A DNA stretch of 64,000 nt from Herbaspirillum sp. ASV7 (GCF_016429215.1 NZ_JAELUH010000018.1:1-64000); one strand, 5' to 3'; shown: positions 8,824 through 18,537, numbered from the stretch's first letter. Program-made: numbers and translations. The notes: generated by a model from the sequence alone, not told the origin.

Positions 8824-9726
8824 ATGTCCTACCCGACCATCGAATCCACCATCGGCAATACCCCGCTGATCCAGCTGCCCCGCATCGGCGGCGAAGAAGC
8901 CAAGCGCCGCAACAACCTCATCCTGGGCAAGCTGGAAGGCAACAATCCGGCCGGTTCCGTCAAGGACCGCGCGGCCTATTCCATGATCACCCGCGCCGAG
9001 GCGCGCGGCCAGATCAAGCCGGGCGACACCCTCATCGAGGCCACCAGCGGCAATACCGGCATCGCCCTGGCGATGGTGGCGGCCATGCGTGGCTACAAGA
9101 TGGTGCTGCTGATGCCGGAAAACCTCTCCGAAGAGCGCCGCCAGAGCATGGCCGCCTACGGTGCCCGCATCGTCTTGACGCCCAAGAGCGGCGGCATGGA
9201 ATACGCGCGCGACCTGGCCGACCAGATGCAGAAGAATGGCGAGGGCCTCATCCTCGACCAGTTCGCCAACCCCGACAATCCGCTGGCACACTACGAGACC
9301 ACCGGTCCCGAGATCTGGCGCGACACCAAGGGCGGCATCACCCACTTCGTCAGCGCCATGGGCACCACCGGCACCATCATGGGCGTGGCTCAGTACCTCA
9401 AGGAACAGAATCCCCAGGTGCAGATCGTCGGCGCCCAGCCGGAGGAGGGCTCGTCCATCCCCGGTATCCGCAAGTGGCCTGAAGCCTACCTGCCCAAGAT
9501 CTTCGACCGCTCGCGCGTGGACCAGATCGAATCGGTCAGCCAGGCCGATGCCGAGAACATGGCCCGCAAGCTGGCCGTGACCGAGGGGCTGTTCTGCGGC
9601 ATCTCGGCCGCTGGCGCCTGTGAAGTGGCAGTGCGTCTGTCACACCAGCTGGAGAATGCCACCATCGTCTTCGTGGTCTGCGATCGCGGCGACCGTTACC
9701 TCTCCACCGGGGTGTTCCCGGCTTGA
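8824..9726 (+). CDS. cysM: Cysteine synthase B (O-acetylserine sulfhydrylase)
   Basis: A 300-residue PLP enzyme of fold type II that makes L-cysteine from O-acetylserine and sulfide or thiosulfate. It shows the early STIGNTPLIQLPRI motif, the PLP lysine in PAGSVKDRAA (about residue 46), the TSGNTGIA substrate loop and the GTTGTIMG phosphate-binding turn. The length and the C-terminus SPAGACE-like plus RYLSTGVF fit CysM rather than the longer CysK. It is a single-gene unit ending at a strong terminator 25 bases downstream. Confidence 0.95.
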   Translation: MSYPTIESTIGNTPLIQLPRIGGEEAKRRNNLILGKLEGNNPAGSVKDRAAYSMITRAEARGQIKPGDTLIEATSGNTGIALAMVAAMRGYKMVLLMPENLSEERRQSMAAYGARIVLTPKSGGMEYARDLADQMQKNGEGLILDQFANPDNPLAHYETTGPEIWRDTKGGITHFVSAMGTTGTIMGVAQYLKEQNPQVQIVGAQPEEGSSIPGIRKWPEAYLPKIFDRSRVDQIESVSQADAENMARKLAVTEGLFCGISAAGACEVAVRLSHQLENATIVFVVCDRGDRYLSTGVFPA

Positions 9727-9750
9727 GCCGAGAACCGGCAGGTACAAAGA

Positions 9751-9778
9751 AAAACGGAGCCGATGGCTCCGTTTTTTT
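9751..9778. terminator. Bidirectional rho-independent terminator of cysM and the HTH gene
   Basis: AAAACGGAGCC and GGCTCCGTTTT form an 11-base perfect stem around a GAT loop, with A runs on the left and T runs on the right, so it can stop transcription on both strands. It lies between two convergent genes. Confidence 0.93.
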
Positions 9779-9816
9779 ATATCCCCGTCAGTGCATTACC
9801 AACAGCTGGTGGCGTC

Positions 9817-10167
9817 TTACTCGGCGCCGCCAGTGGGGGCAGCCACCGGTGCCGGCGCTGCGCCTGGCTTCGGCTTGAACTGCTTGTCGCTGATACGGAA
9901 TTTCTCACGGCGATCGCCCATCAGTTCGCGCAGCTCGCGAATCGACAGTTCGCTGACTTCATGCATGCGGATCAGCAGCGACGCACCCACCGGCAGGCGG
10001 CGGTGACGGATCTTGCTGATCACCGGCGGCGCCACTTCCAGGGCGCGCGACAGCGCTGCGTCGTTCTTCAGGTGCAGCTTCTCGATCAATGCGTCCAACA
10101 GGTGGTTGGGATCGTAGTTGACGTGATCGGTGATGGAGTTGGTTTCAGCAGTATCGTTGGTAGTCAT
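9817..10167 (-). CDS. Small HTH-like DNA-binding protein
   Basis: A 116-residue protein. Residues about 20-75 look like an XRE-type helix-turn-helix (ALIEKLHLKNDAALSRALE, then APPVISKIRHRRLPVG), with a helical extension SIRELRELMGDRR. The tail after residue 100 is Ala/Pro-rich and probably disordered. This kind of small phage-repressor-like protein occurs in Oxalobacteraceae and related groups; the regulated genes are unknown. It stands alone, converges on cysM and shares its terminator. Confidence 0.75.
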   Translation of the reverse strand: MTTNDTAETNSITDHVNYDPNHLLDALIEKLHLKNDAALSRALEVAPPVISKIRHRRLPVGASLLIRMHEVSELSIRELRELMGDRREKFRISDKQFKPKPGAAPAPVAAPTGGAE

Positions 10168-10497
10168 GATCGGGACGTTCCATTATGCAGATGTTTGTGG
10201 AAGGCATTGCGCCTAAGCATTAATTGTTGGTAAAACTGCAAAACGCGACTGACGCTATCTGACTGCGACACAGCTGCCTTTTCAGCTGGATAGCGAAAGC
10301 CCTATCAAAGAACGACTTCAAAACAACCCTAGCGAGTTCTCTGACCAAGTGCGCTTGGAGCAGCACAGCAATAATTCTATGTCTATATAGAAATAATTGC
10401 ACATTTTTCATGCAGTCAGAAAATTCTATTCCACAATAGTTGCAAAAACCCATTTTCGAATTTGTAACAGATATTAACAGCATTAATTCAATATTTG
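10168..10497. other. AT-rich intergenic region, no gene seen
   Basis: About 330 bases clearly richer in A+T than the neighbours, between the starts and stops of two - strand genes. A small - strand frame (10220-10483) is open here but has no ribosome site, no recognisable product and atypical composition. It probably holds the promoter of the HTH gene. The low GC could mark an old insertion scar. Confidence 0.6.
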
Positions 10498-11076
10498 CTA
10501 GCGTTGTCTGTTTGATACGACAAATGGCAACAAATTCCAGCCAGTTAAGCCCAAGTTACGCAAGGTAGCCATGTTTTTCTCAAAGATGGTGGCCGCATCC
10601 GGGTAGGCGGCGACGGCCCGGTCGATGCTGCTTTCTCGCAACAGATGGAGGATGGGAAAAGGCGAGCGATTGCTGTAGTTCTCGATATCGTCGGGTTGCG
10701 TATCGGCGAACTGGTAGTGCGGATGGAAGCTGGCGATCTGCAACTCACCGTCCAGCTCCATCCGCTCCAGCAGCTGGTCGGCCCAGTCCAGGAAGTCGTT
10801 GTATTCGTGGAAGTCGGCTAATGCGAGCGGAATGATCAGCAGCGTGGTGTCGATCAGTTCGGGATCGGCTTGTGCCAGCAGGGCCAGCTCCTGTTCCAGG
10901 TCGCTGATCAGGCTGTCCCAGTCCTGAGCATGGCTTATACGGTAACGGACCTGGTCCTTGACGTGGACCGACTTGGCAAACGGGCACAGGTTCAGGCCGA
11001 TGACAGCCTGTTCCAGCCAGGCACGGGTGAGGGCGACGATCTCGTCGTCGCTGCGGGCAGGGGTGGGAGTGTTCAT
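10498..11076 (-). CDS. DUF1415 family protein
   Basis: A 192-residue soluble protein of the DUF1415 family; function unknown. Features are the N-terminal RAWLEQAVIGLNLCPFAKS motif, an acidic central part and FHPHYQFADTQPDDIENYSNRSPFP-type residues with conserved His and Tyr, which may suggest an enzyme. ATG at 11076 starts the family-typical N-terminus; the longer frame to 11130 adds an unconserved leader. It is divergent from yaeQ. Confidence 0.83.
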   Translation of the reverse strand: MNTPTPARSDDEIVALTRAWLEQAVIGLNLCPFAKSVHVKDQVRYRISHAQDWDSLISDLEQELALLAQADPELIDTTLLIIPLALADFHEYNDFLDWADQLLERMELDGELQIASFHPHYQFADTQPDDIENYSNRSPFPILHLLRESSIDRAVAAYPDAATIFEKNMATLRNLGLTGWNLLPFVVSNRQR

Positions 11077-11214
11077 GGCCGGCATTGTCGCATGTGCTCT
11101 GCCACCGGCGCTTGTTGTCACTGCGTACAAATGCGCAGAGCTGGCCCAGATCGGCTATGCTTGCCAACCTTTGGCGGCGAGCCTGTCGCCGCTCTTCAGA
11201 CAGAACAACATCCC

Positions 11215-11757
11215 ATGGCGCTCAAATCCACCATCTTCAAGGCCGACCTGCAGATCTCCGACATGGATCGGCATTACTACCAGCAACATGCGCTGACCAT
11301 TGCCCGTCATCCTTCCGAGACCGACGAACGGATGATGATCCGGGTACTGGCCTTCGCCCTCCACGCCAGCGAGGCACTGGTCTTCGGCAAGGGCTTGTCC
11401 GATACCGACGAGCCCGATCTGTGGGAGAAGGATCTCACCGGCGCCATCGACCTGTGGATCGAGGTGGGGCAGCCCGATGACCGCGCCATCCTCAAGGCCT
11501 GCGGACGTGCCGGACGCGTGCTGGTGTACAGCTACAGCAGCGTCTCCAACATCTGGTGGAACCAGACCGGCAGCCGCGTCGAGCGCGCCAAGAACCTGAA
11601 GGTGGTCAATATCCCGGCCGAGGCCAGCCAGGCATTGGCGGCGCTGGCCCAGCGCACCATGCAGCTGCAATGCACGATCCAGGACGGCCAGGTCTGGCTG
11701 GGCGCCAATGAAGACATGGTCTTGATCGAGCCGGAAACCATCAAGGATTTTGCCTGA
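11215..11757 (+). CDS. yaeQ: YaeQ family protein
   Basis: A 180-residue cytosolic protein, the usual YaeQ length. It starts MALKSTIFKADLQISDMDRHYY and carries the family signatures ETDERMMIRVLAFAL and YSYSSVSNIWW. The fold is related to restriction-endonuclease-like (PD-(D/E)XK) proteins, but the cellular role is not settled. The start at 11215 is the family-typical N-terminus; the longer open frame upstream overlaps the divergent DUF1415 gene and is discarded. Confidence 0.9.
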   Translation: MALKSTIFKADLQISDMDRHYYQQHALTIARHPSETDERMMIRVLAFALHASEALVFGKGLSDTDEPDLWEKDLTGAIDLWIEVGQPDDRAILKACGRAGRVLVYSYSSVSNIWWNQTGSRVERAKNLKVVNIPAEASQALAALAQRTMQLQCTIQDGQVWLGANEDMVLIEPETIKDFA

Positions 11758-11817
11758 TCCTCTGAGGCCGCTTCTGATTTATCCACAGGGGCGACAAGTT
11801 TTGCGCCTGTGGAAAAC

Positions 11818-12990
11818 TCAGTTCTTCTCCAGCGCGTCGGCGCGTCCTTGCAGATGCGCCAGCAGGCGCTGGCCTTCGGCCGAATGGAACCACGCCGCAT
11901 GGCCGAGGAAATAGGTGTCATAGGCCAGCGAGGCATTCATCGGCGACTGTGTCACGCCGTGGAAGTAATCCAGCTCGGCCAGCGCGAACTCGGCATGCAC
12001 CAGCGGCAGCAGGGCCGCCAGTGCCCGCAGCTGGCGCGCCGTCAGCGGCGCTAGCGCCACATAGCCATCCAGCAGGGCATCAAGCAGGTCCAGGTGTACC
12101 AGATGTACATCGCGCTGCGGGATGGACAGCCATTCGACGATGTTGCGCTCGATGGCCGTGGCCAGGTCATGCAGCGCACAGGTACGGTCGCACAGCCCGA
12201 AGTCCAGCACCGTCTGCACCTGCGCCGTTGGGGTGGCATCGCTCCACAGCAGGTTGGAGGCGTGCCAGTCGTTATGCGTCCACAACGGGACCAATTCATC
12301 CAGATAGGGTTTGAGCGCCGCATGCCAGGGCAGCAGGTGCTGCGCCACTTCGCCGCGCCAGGGCCGCCCTTCGAGGTAGTCGGCAATGGCCGGGCGTTGC
12401 TCGATATAGGTCTGCAAGGGGCGTACCGGGTCTTCCTGCGAAAAGATGCTGAAGCTGGAAATGAGCGGCCGCGCTGCCCGCGCGGGAGCATCGTAGCCTT
12501 GCGACGCCAGGTGCAGGCGCGCCAGCATGTGGCCGGCCGAGCGGGCGTGGGCGTGGCTGGTAAAGGGCGTCCATGAGATCGCTTCGCGATACAGGTCCAC
12601 CCCCGGCGCCAGCCGGAATACTTCATAAGTCCAGTAGTCATCGGCCAGCGCAGTGGCACCCTCTGCAGTGGGCAGCGCGGTGCTGACCGGCATGCCGCCT
12701 GCATGCAGATGCGCCACGAAGCGATGTTCCTCGCCCAGTGCCGCCACGTCGCGCACGCGCGCATGATGACGCTTGACGATGATGGGGCCGCTCTCGGTCT
12801 GCATCACGCAGGCCGCCGAGAACGGGCGCGGGCTATGCCACTCCAGCCGCAGCGGCTGGCCCACACCCGGATAGTGGCGCAGGATGCGCGCCACCTCGGC
12901 CGAGGTCAGCGCGGGCCAGTCGGAGATGACCGGCTCGGCGCCCATGCCGTGGCTGATGACGCGGGTGAGATGATGCGAGGCTGCTTCCAT
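11818..12990 (-). CDS. Aminoglycoside phosphotransferase (APH/ChoK-like) family protein
   Basis: A 390-residue kinase-like protein. It has a nucleotide-binding N-lobe with the presumed catalytic-support Lys in GPIIVKRHHAR, the Brenner loop WTHNDWHASNLLW and the metal motif VLDFGLCDRT. The active-site residues are intact, so it is probably a small-molecule kinase; the substrate is unknown and resistance is not implied. Its ATG at 12990 lies 13 bases after the TonB-receptor stop on the same strand, so the two are probably co-transcribed. An inner Met (MGAEPV) is a possible alternative start. Confidence 0.8.
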   Translation of the reverse strand: MEAASHHLTRVISHGMGAEPVISDWPALTSAEVARILRHYPGVGQPLRLEWHSPRPFSAACVMQTESGPIIVKRHHARVRDVAALGEEHRFVAHLHAGGMPVSTALPTAEGATALADDYWTYEVFRLAPGVDLYREAISWTPFTSHAHARSAGHMLARLHLASQGYDAPARAARPLISSFSIFSQEDPVRPLQTYIEQRPAIADYLEGRPWRGEVAQHLLPWHAALKPYLDELVPLWTHNDWHASNLLWSDATPTAQVQTVLDFGLCDRTCALHDLATAIERNIVEWLSIPQRDVHLVHLDLLDALLDGYVALAPLTARQLRALAALLPLVHAEFALAELDYFHGVTQSPMNASLAYDTYFLGHAAWFHSAEGQRLLAHLQGRADALEKN

Positions 12991-13003
12991 GCGCAGGTAC
13001 CGC

Positions 13004-15172
13004 TCAGAAATCGTATTGCAGTGACAGACGGGCCGTACGCGGCGCACCCAGATGGACGTAGCCGTCGCCGAGGTACTGGCCGGCATCCTTCCAGTAGCGC
13101 TTGTCGAAGAGGTTGTCGATATTGGCGCGCAGCGTGGCGACATGGCCGTTCATGCGCAGCTTGTAGCGCAGGCCGGCATTGAAGACATGCACCGCCGGCA
13201 GGACCACGCTGCCGTCGCGGGTGGCCGGTTTGCTGGCGCTGTAGTTCCAGCTGCCCATGAGGTTCAGGCCGTCCACGCCGGGCAGGGCATAGTCGGCATA
13301 GACGGCGCTGCGCAGGCGCGGCACGTTGATGACCTGCTGGCCGTCATAGGCCGCAGTGCCGGTATCGGTGGCGCGTGCGCGCGTGGCAGCCACGCTGGCG
13401 CCGATGGCCAGGCGCGGCGTGAGCTTGCCGTTGGCGCCCAGTTCGATGCCGGTGTTGGTCTGCGTGCCTTGCTGCACATAGGTAAAACCGGCCGTGCTGT
13501 TGTCCGGCATCTGGTATTCGTAGGCCTTGCGGATGCGGAACAGGGCCGCCGTCAGCGCCAGGTCCGGCGAGACGTCATATTTCACGCCCGCCTCCAGTTG
13601 GCGTGCCACCGACGGCGGCAACGTGGTCGGGTAGTTGCTGACCCAGAAGGGCGCCACGCTGCCCAGCGAGAGGGTCTCGGCATAGCTGCCATAGAGCGAC
13701 ATGTTCTGCACCGGCTTGAACACCAGCGCCCATTGCGGCAGGAACAGGTTGCGGGTGGTATCGCGCGTGACCGATCCGTCGGAGCCGAAGGCCTGTTCCT
13801 TCAGCCAGACCTGGCGGCCGCCGGCGATCAACTGCCAGCGTTCGGAGAACTGCAGGCGGTCGCTGAAGAACAGTGCCTTCTGGCGGCTGTCCAGGTTGCG
13901 ATAGGCCGGGCCGGGCACATCGGTGGAGGGTGACAGAGCCGGCGTGCCGCTGTAGATGTTGCCACTGCCCACCAGGGTGCTGATGCCATCGGACTTGTCC
14001 ACGGTACGCCGCGACATGGCCAGGCCCAGCGTCAGCTCGTGCTGCAGCCAGCCGGTGGCGAACTTGCCGATGGCCACCGCCTGCGCTTCGTCATTGCGGC
14101 GCTCGTCGTCGGGCACGCGGTAGTCATACACATCGAAGTCGCCGTTGGCGGCAAAGGTGGAGGAGGCACCGCCGCCGCTGCCATAGGGGAAGGCCAGATA
14201 GTCGTCGATCACCGCACGGCTGCGGCCGGCCTGGAAGTAGCCGCGCCAGGCATCGCTGAATTCGGTATCGATGCGCAGGCGGGTATTGAGCGAGCTGTCG
14301 CGCACCGGTTGCGCCCAGGACTGCGGCGTGAGCATGGTGCTGGGCGAGACGCCCGAGGGCAGCGTGGTACCGCCCAGCAATTGATAGCCTGCCACCGAGT
14401 GCTGGGCCTTCTGCTGGTATTCGGTATCGAACTGCACCAGCGTCTTGGAGGAGATCGCCCAGGTCGCCGAGAGCGAGGCGAAGTCGCGCCAGCCATCGCC
14501 ATTGTTGACGTAGGAATGGATATCTTCATGCGCGGCATTGATGCGCAGGCCGAACTGCTTCTGCGCGCCGAAGAGCGTACCCAGGTCGGTAGCCAGGTAG
14601 CGCGATCCATAGGAATCGGTGCCCAGCGTGATCGAGCGCACATCGGCCGGGCGCTTGGTCACGTAGTTGACCAGGCCACCGGCGGCCACCACACCGGCTT
14701 GCAGGCCGGCCACGCCCTTGAGGAATTCGACGCGCTCCTTGTTCTCCAGCGCGATGGTCTGTTCGCCAGCGGCGGTGAGGCCATCGATGCGATAGGCGCT
14801 GGCCGGATCCAGCGCAAAGCCGCGGATGCTGAAGTTCTCGTAGTAGCCCACGGGGGCGTAGTTCTCGTTGATGGAGGCATCGTTCTTGACCACGTCCGAG
14901 AGCACACGCGATTGCTGGTCGCGCATCTGCTGCTGGCTGACCACCGAGACCGAGGCCGGTGTGTCCAGCAGCGGAGCATCGTCGAAGCCGGCCACCGAGG
15001 CCGAGCGGGCGCGCGCGCCAGCGCTGCCGGTGCCACTGGCGGTGACATTGACCGTGGGCAGGCTCTCGCCCTTGTCGTCAGGGGTATCGGCGCGGGCTAC
15101 GGTGGATAGGCCAAGGGAGCTACCGGCCAGCGTCAGCATCAGCGAAGAGGCCAGGGGGGCAATGCGTTTCAT
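13004..15172 (-). CDS. TonB-dependent siderophore receptor
   Basis: A 722-residue outer-membrane receptor. The Sec signal peptide (to about residue 28, TVARA) is followed by a plug domain (DTPASVSVVSQQQMRDQQ, then FSIRGFALDPASAYRIDGL and VEFLKGVAGLQAG) and a long beta-barrel ending in LSLQYDF with C-terminal Phe. No STN signalling domain is seen, so it is a plain transporter rather than a transducer. The ligand is probably a ferric siderophore (family knowledge), exact type unknown. The kinase-like gene 13 bases downstream is an unusual partner. Confidence 0.9.
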   Translation of the reverse strand: MKRIAPLASSLMLTLAGSSLGLSTVARADTPDDKGESLPTVNVTASGTGSAGARARSASVAGFDDAPLLDTPASVSVVSQQQMRDQQSRVLSDVVKNDASINENYAPVGYYENFSIRGFALDPASAYRIDGLTAAGEQTIALENKERVEFLKGVAGLQAGVVAAGGLVNYVTKRPADVRSITLGTDSYGSRYLATDLGTLFGAQKQFGLRINAAHEDIHSYVNNGDGWRDFASLSATWAISSKTLVQFDTEYQQKAQHSVAGYQLLGGTTLPSGVSPSTMLTPQSWAQPVRDSSLNTRLRIDTEFSDAWRGYFQAGRSRAVIDDYLAFPYGSGGGASSTFAANGDFDVYDYRVPDDERRNDEAQAVAIGKFATGWLQHELTLGLAMSRRTVDKSDGISTLVGSGNIYSGTPALSPSTDVPGPAYRNLDSRQKALFFSDRLQFSERWQLIAGGRQVWLKEQAFGSDGSVTRDTTRNLFLPQWALVFKPVQNMSLYGSYAETLSLGSVAPFWVSNYPTTLPPSVARQLEAGVKYDVSPDLALTAALFRIRKAYEYQMPDNSTAGFTYVQQGTQTNTGIELGANGKLTPRLAIGASVAATRARATDTGTAAYDGQQVINVPRLRSAVYADYALPGVDGLNLMGSWNYSASKPATRDGSVVLPAVHVFNAGLRYKLRMNGHVATLRANIDNLFDKRYWKDAGQYLGDGYVHLGAPRTARLSLQYDF

Positions 15173-15271
15173 GTCGGATCAGGGGTCAGGAAAATATAAA
15201 ACAGGAGCAAAGCTGCCGTGCACCCGCGTCGCGCAGGCCGTGCAGCTATCTCAGCGTTGTTTGCTCAGTGC

Positions 15272-16417
15272 TCAGTGATTACGCGCCGAAGCCACCGCGC
15301 GCCCCAGTTCGGCCACCGACATCGCATAGAAGTAACTGCGATTGTACTGGGTGATGGAGTAGAAGTTATTGGTGGCGATCCAGTACTCGGTGGGGCCGGT
15401 GCCGTTCTGCAGGTCCACCAGGCCGAAGCGCATGCCCGCCGGCAGGGCCGGCACGGTGATGCCGGCGGCGCGCAATTGCTCCTCGGTGTACTTGGCTTCC
15501 AGGCCCTGGTTGAGCATGCCTTCCCACTGGCGGTTCTCGGCCGAGACCGTGACCGGGAAGGCCACCGGTTCGCCGCGCTGCCAGCCATGCACGGCCAGGT
15601 AATGGGCGACGCTGCCGATGGCGTCCACCGGTGAATTGCGCAGGTCGATCTTGCCGTCGCCGTCGAAGTCCACCGCGTACTCGCGAATGCTGCCGGGCAT
15701 GAATTGCGGCCAGCCGATGGCGCCGGCATAGGAGCCGCGCAGGGACAGCGGATCGATGCCGGCCTCGCGGGCCAGCAGCAGGGTGTTTTCCAGCTCGCCG
15801 CGGAAGAAGGCCATGCGCGCTTCGCGGTTGGGCGTGTTGGGGTAGTCGAAGGCCAGCGTGGTGATGGCATCCATGGCGCGGAAGTTGCCGGTGTTGCGGC
15901 CGTAGACGGTTTCCACACCGATGATGCCGACGATGATTTCCATGGGCACGCCATATTGCGCTTCTGCGCGCGCCAGCGCCACGCCGTAGGTGTTCCAGAA
16001 TTCCACGCCCGCATTGATGCGCACCGGCTCGACGAAGCGCGCACGGTAGGCCGCCCAGTTCTTGGGCTTGTTGCTGGGTGCGGGCTTGATCAGCTGGATG
16101 GCGGTATCGAGGTAGCGGGTCTGGGCGAACAGCGCATCGAGATCGCGGCGGCTGAACTGGTTGCGCTCGACCATCTCATCGATGAAGCGGCCGACTTCCT
16201 TCCAGTCGTTGAAATGGACGAACTCGCCCTGGTCTTCCGGCGCCACCTTCTTCTTGGGCTGGGCCTTCTTGCTGGTGTTCTTGGCGCTGGCCTTGTTCTT
16301 GGCAGGCTTGTTCTGGCTGGCCGTGTCAGCGGCCTGCACAGCCGGCGGCAGGGCGCACAGGCCGATCAAGAGCAGGGTGGAGGACAGGACAGTCAGGCGG
16401 GGCAGGGTGATGGGCAT
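15272..16417 (-). CDS. mltB: Lytic murein transglycosylase B
   Basis: A 381-residue periplasmic peptidoglycan lyase of the MltB/SltB family (GH103). The signal peptide ends near PAVQA; a Lys/Ala/Pro-rich linker follows (about residues 33-60), then the catalytic domain with the presumed catalytic Glu at about residue 169 in GIIGVETVYGRNTG, and the GSYAGAIGWPQFMPGS signature. No good lipobox Cys was found, so it may be soluble rather than a lipoprotein. ATG 16417 is chosen since the signal peptide starts there; the frame runs on to 16486. Confidence 0.9.
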   Translation of the reverse strand: MPITLPRLTVLSSTLLLIGLCALPPAVQAADTASQNKPAKNKASAKNTSKKAQPKKKVAPEDQGEFVHFNDWKEVGRFIDEMVERNQFSRRDLDALFAQTRYLDTAIQLIKPAPSNKPKNWAAYRARFVEPVRINAGVEFWNTYGVALARAEAQYGVPMEIIVGIIGVETVYGRNTGNFRAMDAITTLAFDYPNTPNREARMAFFRGELENTLLLAREAGIDPLSLRGSYAGAIGWPQFMPGSIREYAVDFDGDGKIDLRNSPVDAIGSVAHYLAVHGWQRGEPVAFPVTVSAENRQWEGMLNQGLEAKYTEEQLRAAGITVPALPAGMRFGLVDLQNGTGPTEYWIATNNFYSITQYNRSYFYAMSVAELGRAVASARNH

Positions 16418-16656
16418 GAGTGGCGAAGCTGTGGTGGCGGAGCGCTCTGCTACGGTCTGGCGCGCTCTGGTAACGGGGCAAGACAAGTCCGGGAGTATAC
16501 CGCATCACGCCGCCTGCCCCGCCGTGGTGCATGTCGGCGGGAAGGCGGGCATCGCAAGGTACACGATAGGCGACAGCGGATGTACACTAGCCCGAAGAGA
16601 CAATCCGGGCCGGCGCAGCAGCTTGCCTGACAGCAACGATAGCAACAAGAGCAATA

Positions 16657-17598
16657 ATGACCACCGCCATCTATACGCACGCCGATTGCCAGCGCCATGA
16701 AATGGGGGACTGGCACCCCGAATCGCCACTGCGCCTGCAGGCCATCGAGGATCAACTCATCACCAGTCGCATCGACCAGTTCCTGGACCGGCGCGAAGCA
16801 CCGCTGGCCGATCCGGCCGAGCTGGAACGGGTGCATTGCGCCAAGGCGGTGGATTACGTGCGCGAGCACAGCCACGCCCTGAGCCTGTCCGGCGAGCGCT
16901 ACCACGCCATCGATGGCGACACCTTGCTCAACAAGCACAGCTGGAAGGCCGCCCTGCGTGCTGCCGGCGCGGCCGTCGCCGCCACCGATGCGGTGCTGGC
17001 GGGTGAACTCGACAACGCCTTCTGCGCCGTGCGCCCCCCTGGTCACCATGCCACGCGCGACAAGGCCATGGGCTTTTGCCTGTTCAACAATGTGGCCGTG
17101 GCCGCGCGCCATGCGATCGACGTGCATGGCCTGGAGCGGGTGGCCGTGATCGATTTCGATGTCCATCACGGCAATGGCACCGAGGATATCTTCGCCCACG
17201 ATCCGCGCGTGCTGATGGTGAGCTTCTTCCAGCATCCCTTCTATCCGTTTTCGGGCGATGGTCCGACCGAGCCGCATATCGTCAACGTGCCGGTGCCGGC
17301 CTATTCCGATGGCAGCGCGGTGCGCCAGGTGGTCACCGACAAATGGCTGCCGGCATTGCACGCGCACCAGCCGCAGATGATCTTCATCTCGGCCGGCTTT
17401 GATGCCCACCGCGAGGACGACATGGGCCAGATGGGTCTGGTGGAGGCCGACTATGCCTGGATCACGCGGCAGATCATGAAGATCGCGGACCAGTATGCCC
17501 AGGGCCGCATCGTCAGCTGCCTGGAGGGCGGCTATAACCTCTCGGCGCTGGCCCGCAGCGTGGTGGCCCATCTGAAGGTGCTGGCCGATCTGGGGTGA
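16657..17598 (+). CDS. Histone-deacetylase-like amidohydrolase
   Basis: A 313-residue zinc hydrolase of the arginase/deacetylase superfamily (class II HDAC-like). Motifs in order: RPPGHHATRDKAMGFCLFNN (catalytic His pair), VIDFDVHHGNGTEDIF (zinc Asp and His), SAGFDAHREDD (zinc Asp), and CLEGGYNLSALARS. All catalytic residues are present. In bacteria such enzymes act on acetylpolyamines or acetyl-lysine; the true substrate here is unknown. It is divergent from mltB and stands as a single gene. Confidence 0.92.
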   Translation: MTTAIYTHADCQRHEMGDWHPESPLRLQAIEDQLITSRIDQFLDRREAPLADPAELERVHCAKAVDYVREHSHALSLSGERYHAIDGDTLLNKHSWKAALRAAGAAVAATDAVLAGELDNAFCAVRPPGHHATRDKAMGFCLFNNVAVAARHAIDVHGLERVAVIDFDVHHGNGTEDIFAHDPRVLMVSFFQHPFYPFSGDGPTEPHIVNVPVPAYSDGSAVRQVVTDKWLPALHAHQPQMIFISAGFDAHREDDMGQMGLVEADYAWITRQIMKIADQYAQGRIVSCLEGGYNLSALARSVVAHLKVLADLG

Positions 17599-17631
17599 GC
17601 CACGCGCGCGCTGCGAGGATTTGCTGGCGCG

Positions 17632-18513
17632 CTAGGCCGGGTGGGGCTCGTAGGCCTCATAGGCCGCGATGATCGCATCGGCCACCGCCCGCACCCGGGC
17701 GGTACGGTTCAGGTCGCTGTGCAGGACCAACCACATGTCGTAGGGCGTGGCCCGTTCCGGCCAGATGCGCACCAGCCCGCTGGCAGCGTCGCCCACATGG
17801 ATGGGCAGTTCGCCGATCCCGAATCCCGCCTGCAGGCAGTCGTACATCACCAGCCCGGTACTGACTTCCATAGCCACGTTGGCATGGACGATGGATTCAC
17901 CACAGATCTGTTCGGACCTGTTCGGCGAGATGCTGTACGGGTAGATCACGACGTCATGCCCCTTCAAACCGCTGCCGGATTCGGGCCGCCCCCGCTTTTT
18001 CACATAGGCTTTGGACGCATACATGCCTTTGTGCAGCCGCTTGAGATGGCGCGTGATCAGGTCCGGTGCGTCCGGGCGCACCGTGCGCACGGCGATGTCG
18101 GCTTCGCGCTTGGTCAGGTTGCTCAACTGGGTGGAGGTGGTGAGCACCACCTTGATGGTGGGGTGGGATTCCCGCAGTCGCTTCAGGGCCGGCAACAGGA
18201 AATGACGCGCCGTGATGTCGGTGGCGGCCAGCCGCACCACGCCGCACAGGCGCTCGTCGATTCCCTGCATCTGCCGCTGCAGTTGCTCGGCGCCTTGCTC
18301 CATCTGGCTGGCGGCGGTGGCGGCCAGTTCGCCGGCCGGCGTGGGGACGTAGCCACCCGGGGTGCGCAGGAACAGGCGCGCGCCCAGCGATTTTTCCAGC
18401 GCGGCCAGGCGCCGGCCGACTGTGGCCTGGTCGATCTCCAGGTGCTCGGCTGCACCGCGTAGCGTACCTACGCGGTAGATGGCGAGAAAGATGCGGGCGT
18501 TGTCCCAATCCAT
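17632..18513 (-). CDS. LysR-family transcriptional regulator
   Basis: A 293-residue LysR regulator with an N-terminal winged HTH (FLAIYRVGTLRGAAEHLEIDQATVGRRLAALE) and a C-terminal effector domain. It is divergent from the MFS transporter at 18689, so it probably controls that gene and itself. A perfect 7+7 palindrome (TGATGCA-N4-TGCATCA) at 18538-18555 just upstream of its start is a good operator candidate. The inducer is not known. Confidence 0.9.
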   Translation of the reverse strand: MDWDNARIFLAIYRVGTLRGAAEHLEIDQATVGRRLAALEKSLGARLFLRTPGGYVPTPAGELAATAASQMEQGAEQLQRQMQGIDERLCGVVRLAATDITARHFLLPALKRLRESHPTIKVVLTTSTQLSNLTKREADIAVRTVRPDAPDLITRHLKRLHKGMYASKAYVKKRGRPESGSGLKGHDVVIYPYSISPNRSEQICGESIVHANVAMEVSTGLVMYDCLQAGFGIGELPIHVGDAASGLVRIWPERATPYDMWLVLHSDLNRTARVRAVADAIIAAYEAYEPHPA

Positions 18514-18537
18514 GATGCATGTTCCAGGTCGGTTTTG

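Noticed and set aside
10220..10483. An 87-residue frame in AT-rich intergenic DNA
   Set aside because: No ribosome site, no family features, and base composition unlike coding DNA nearby.
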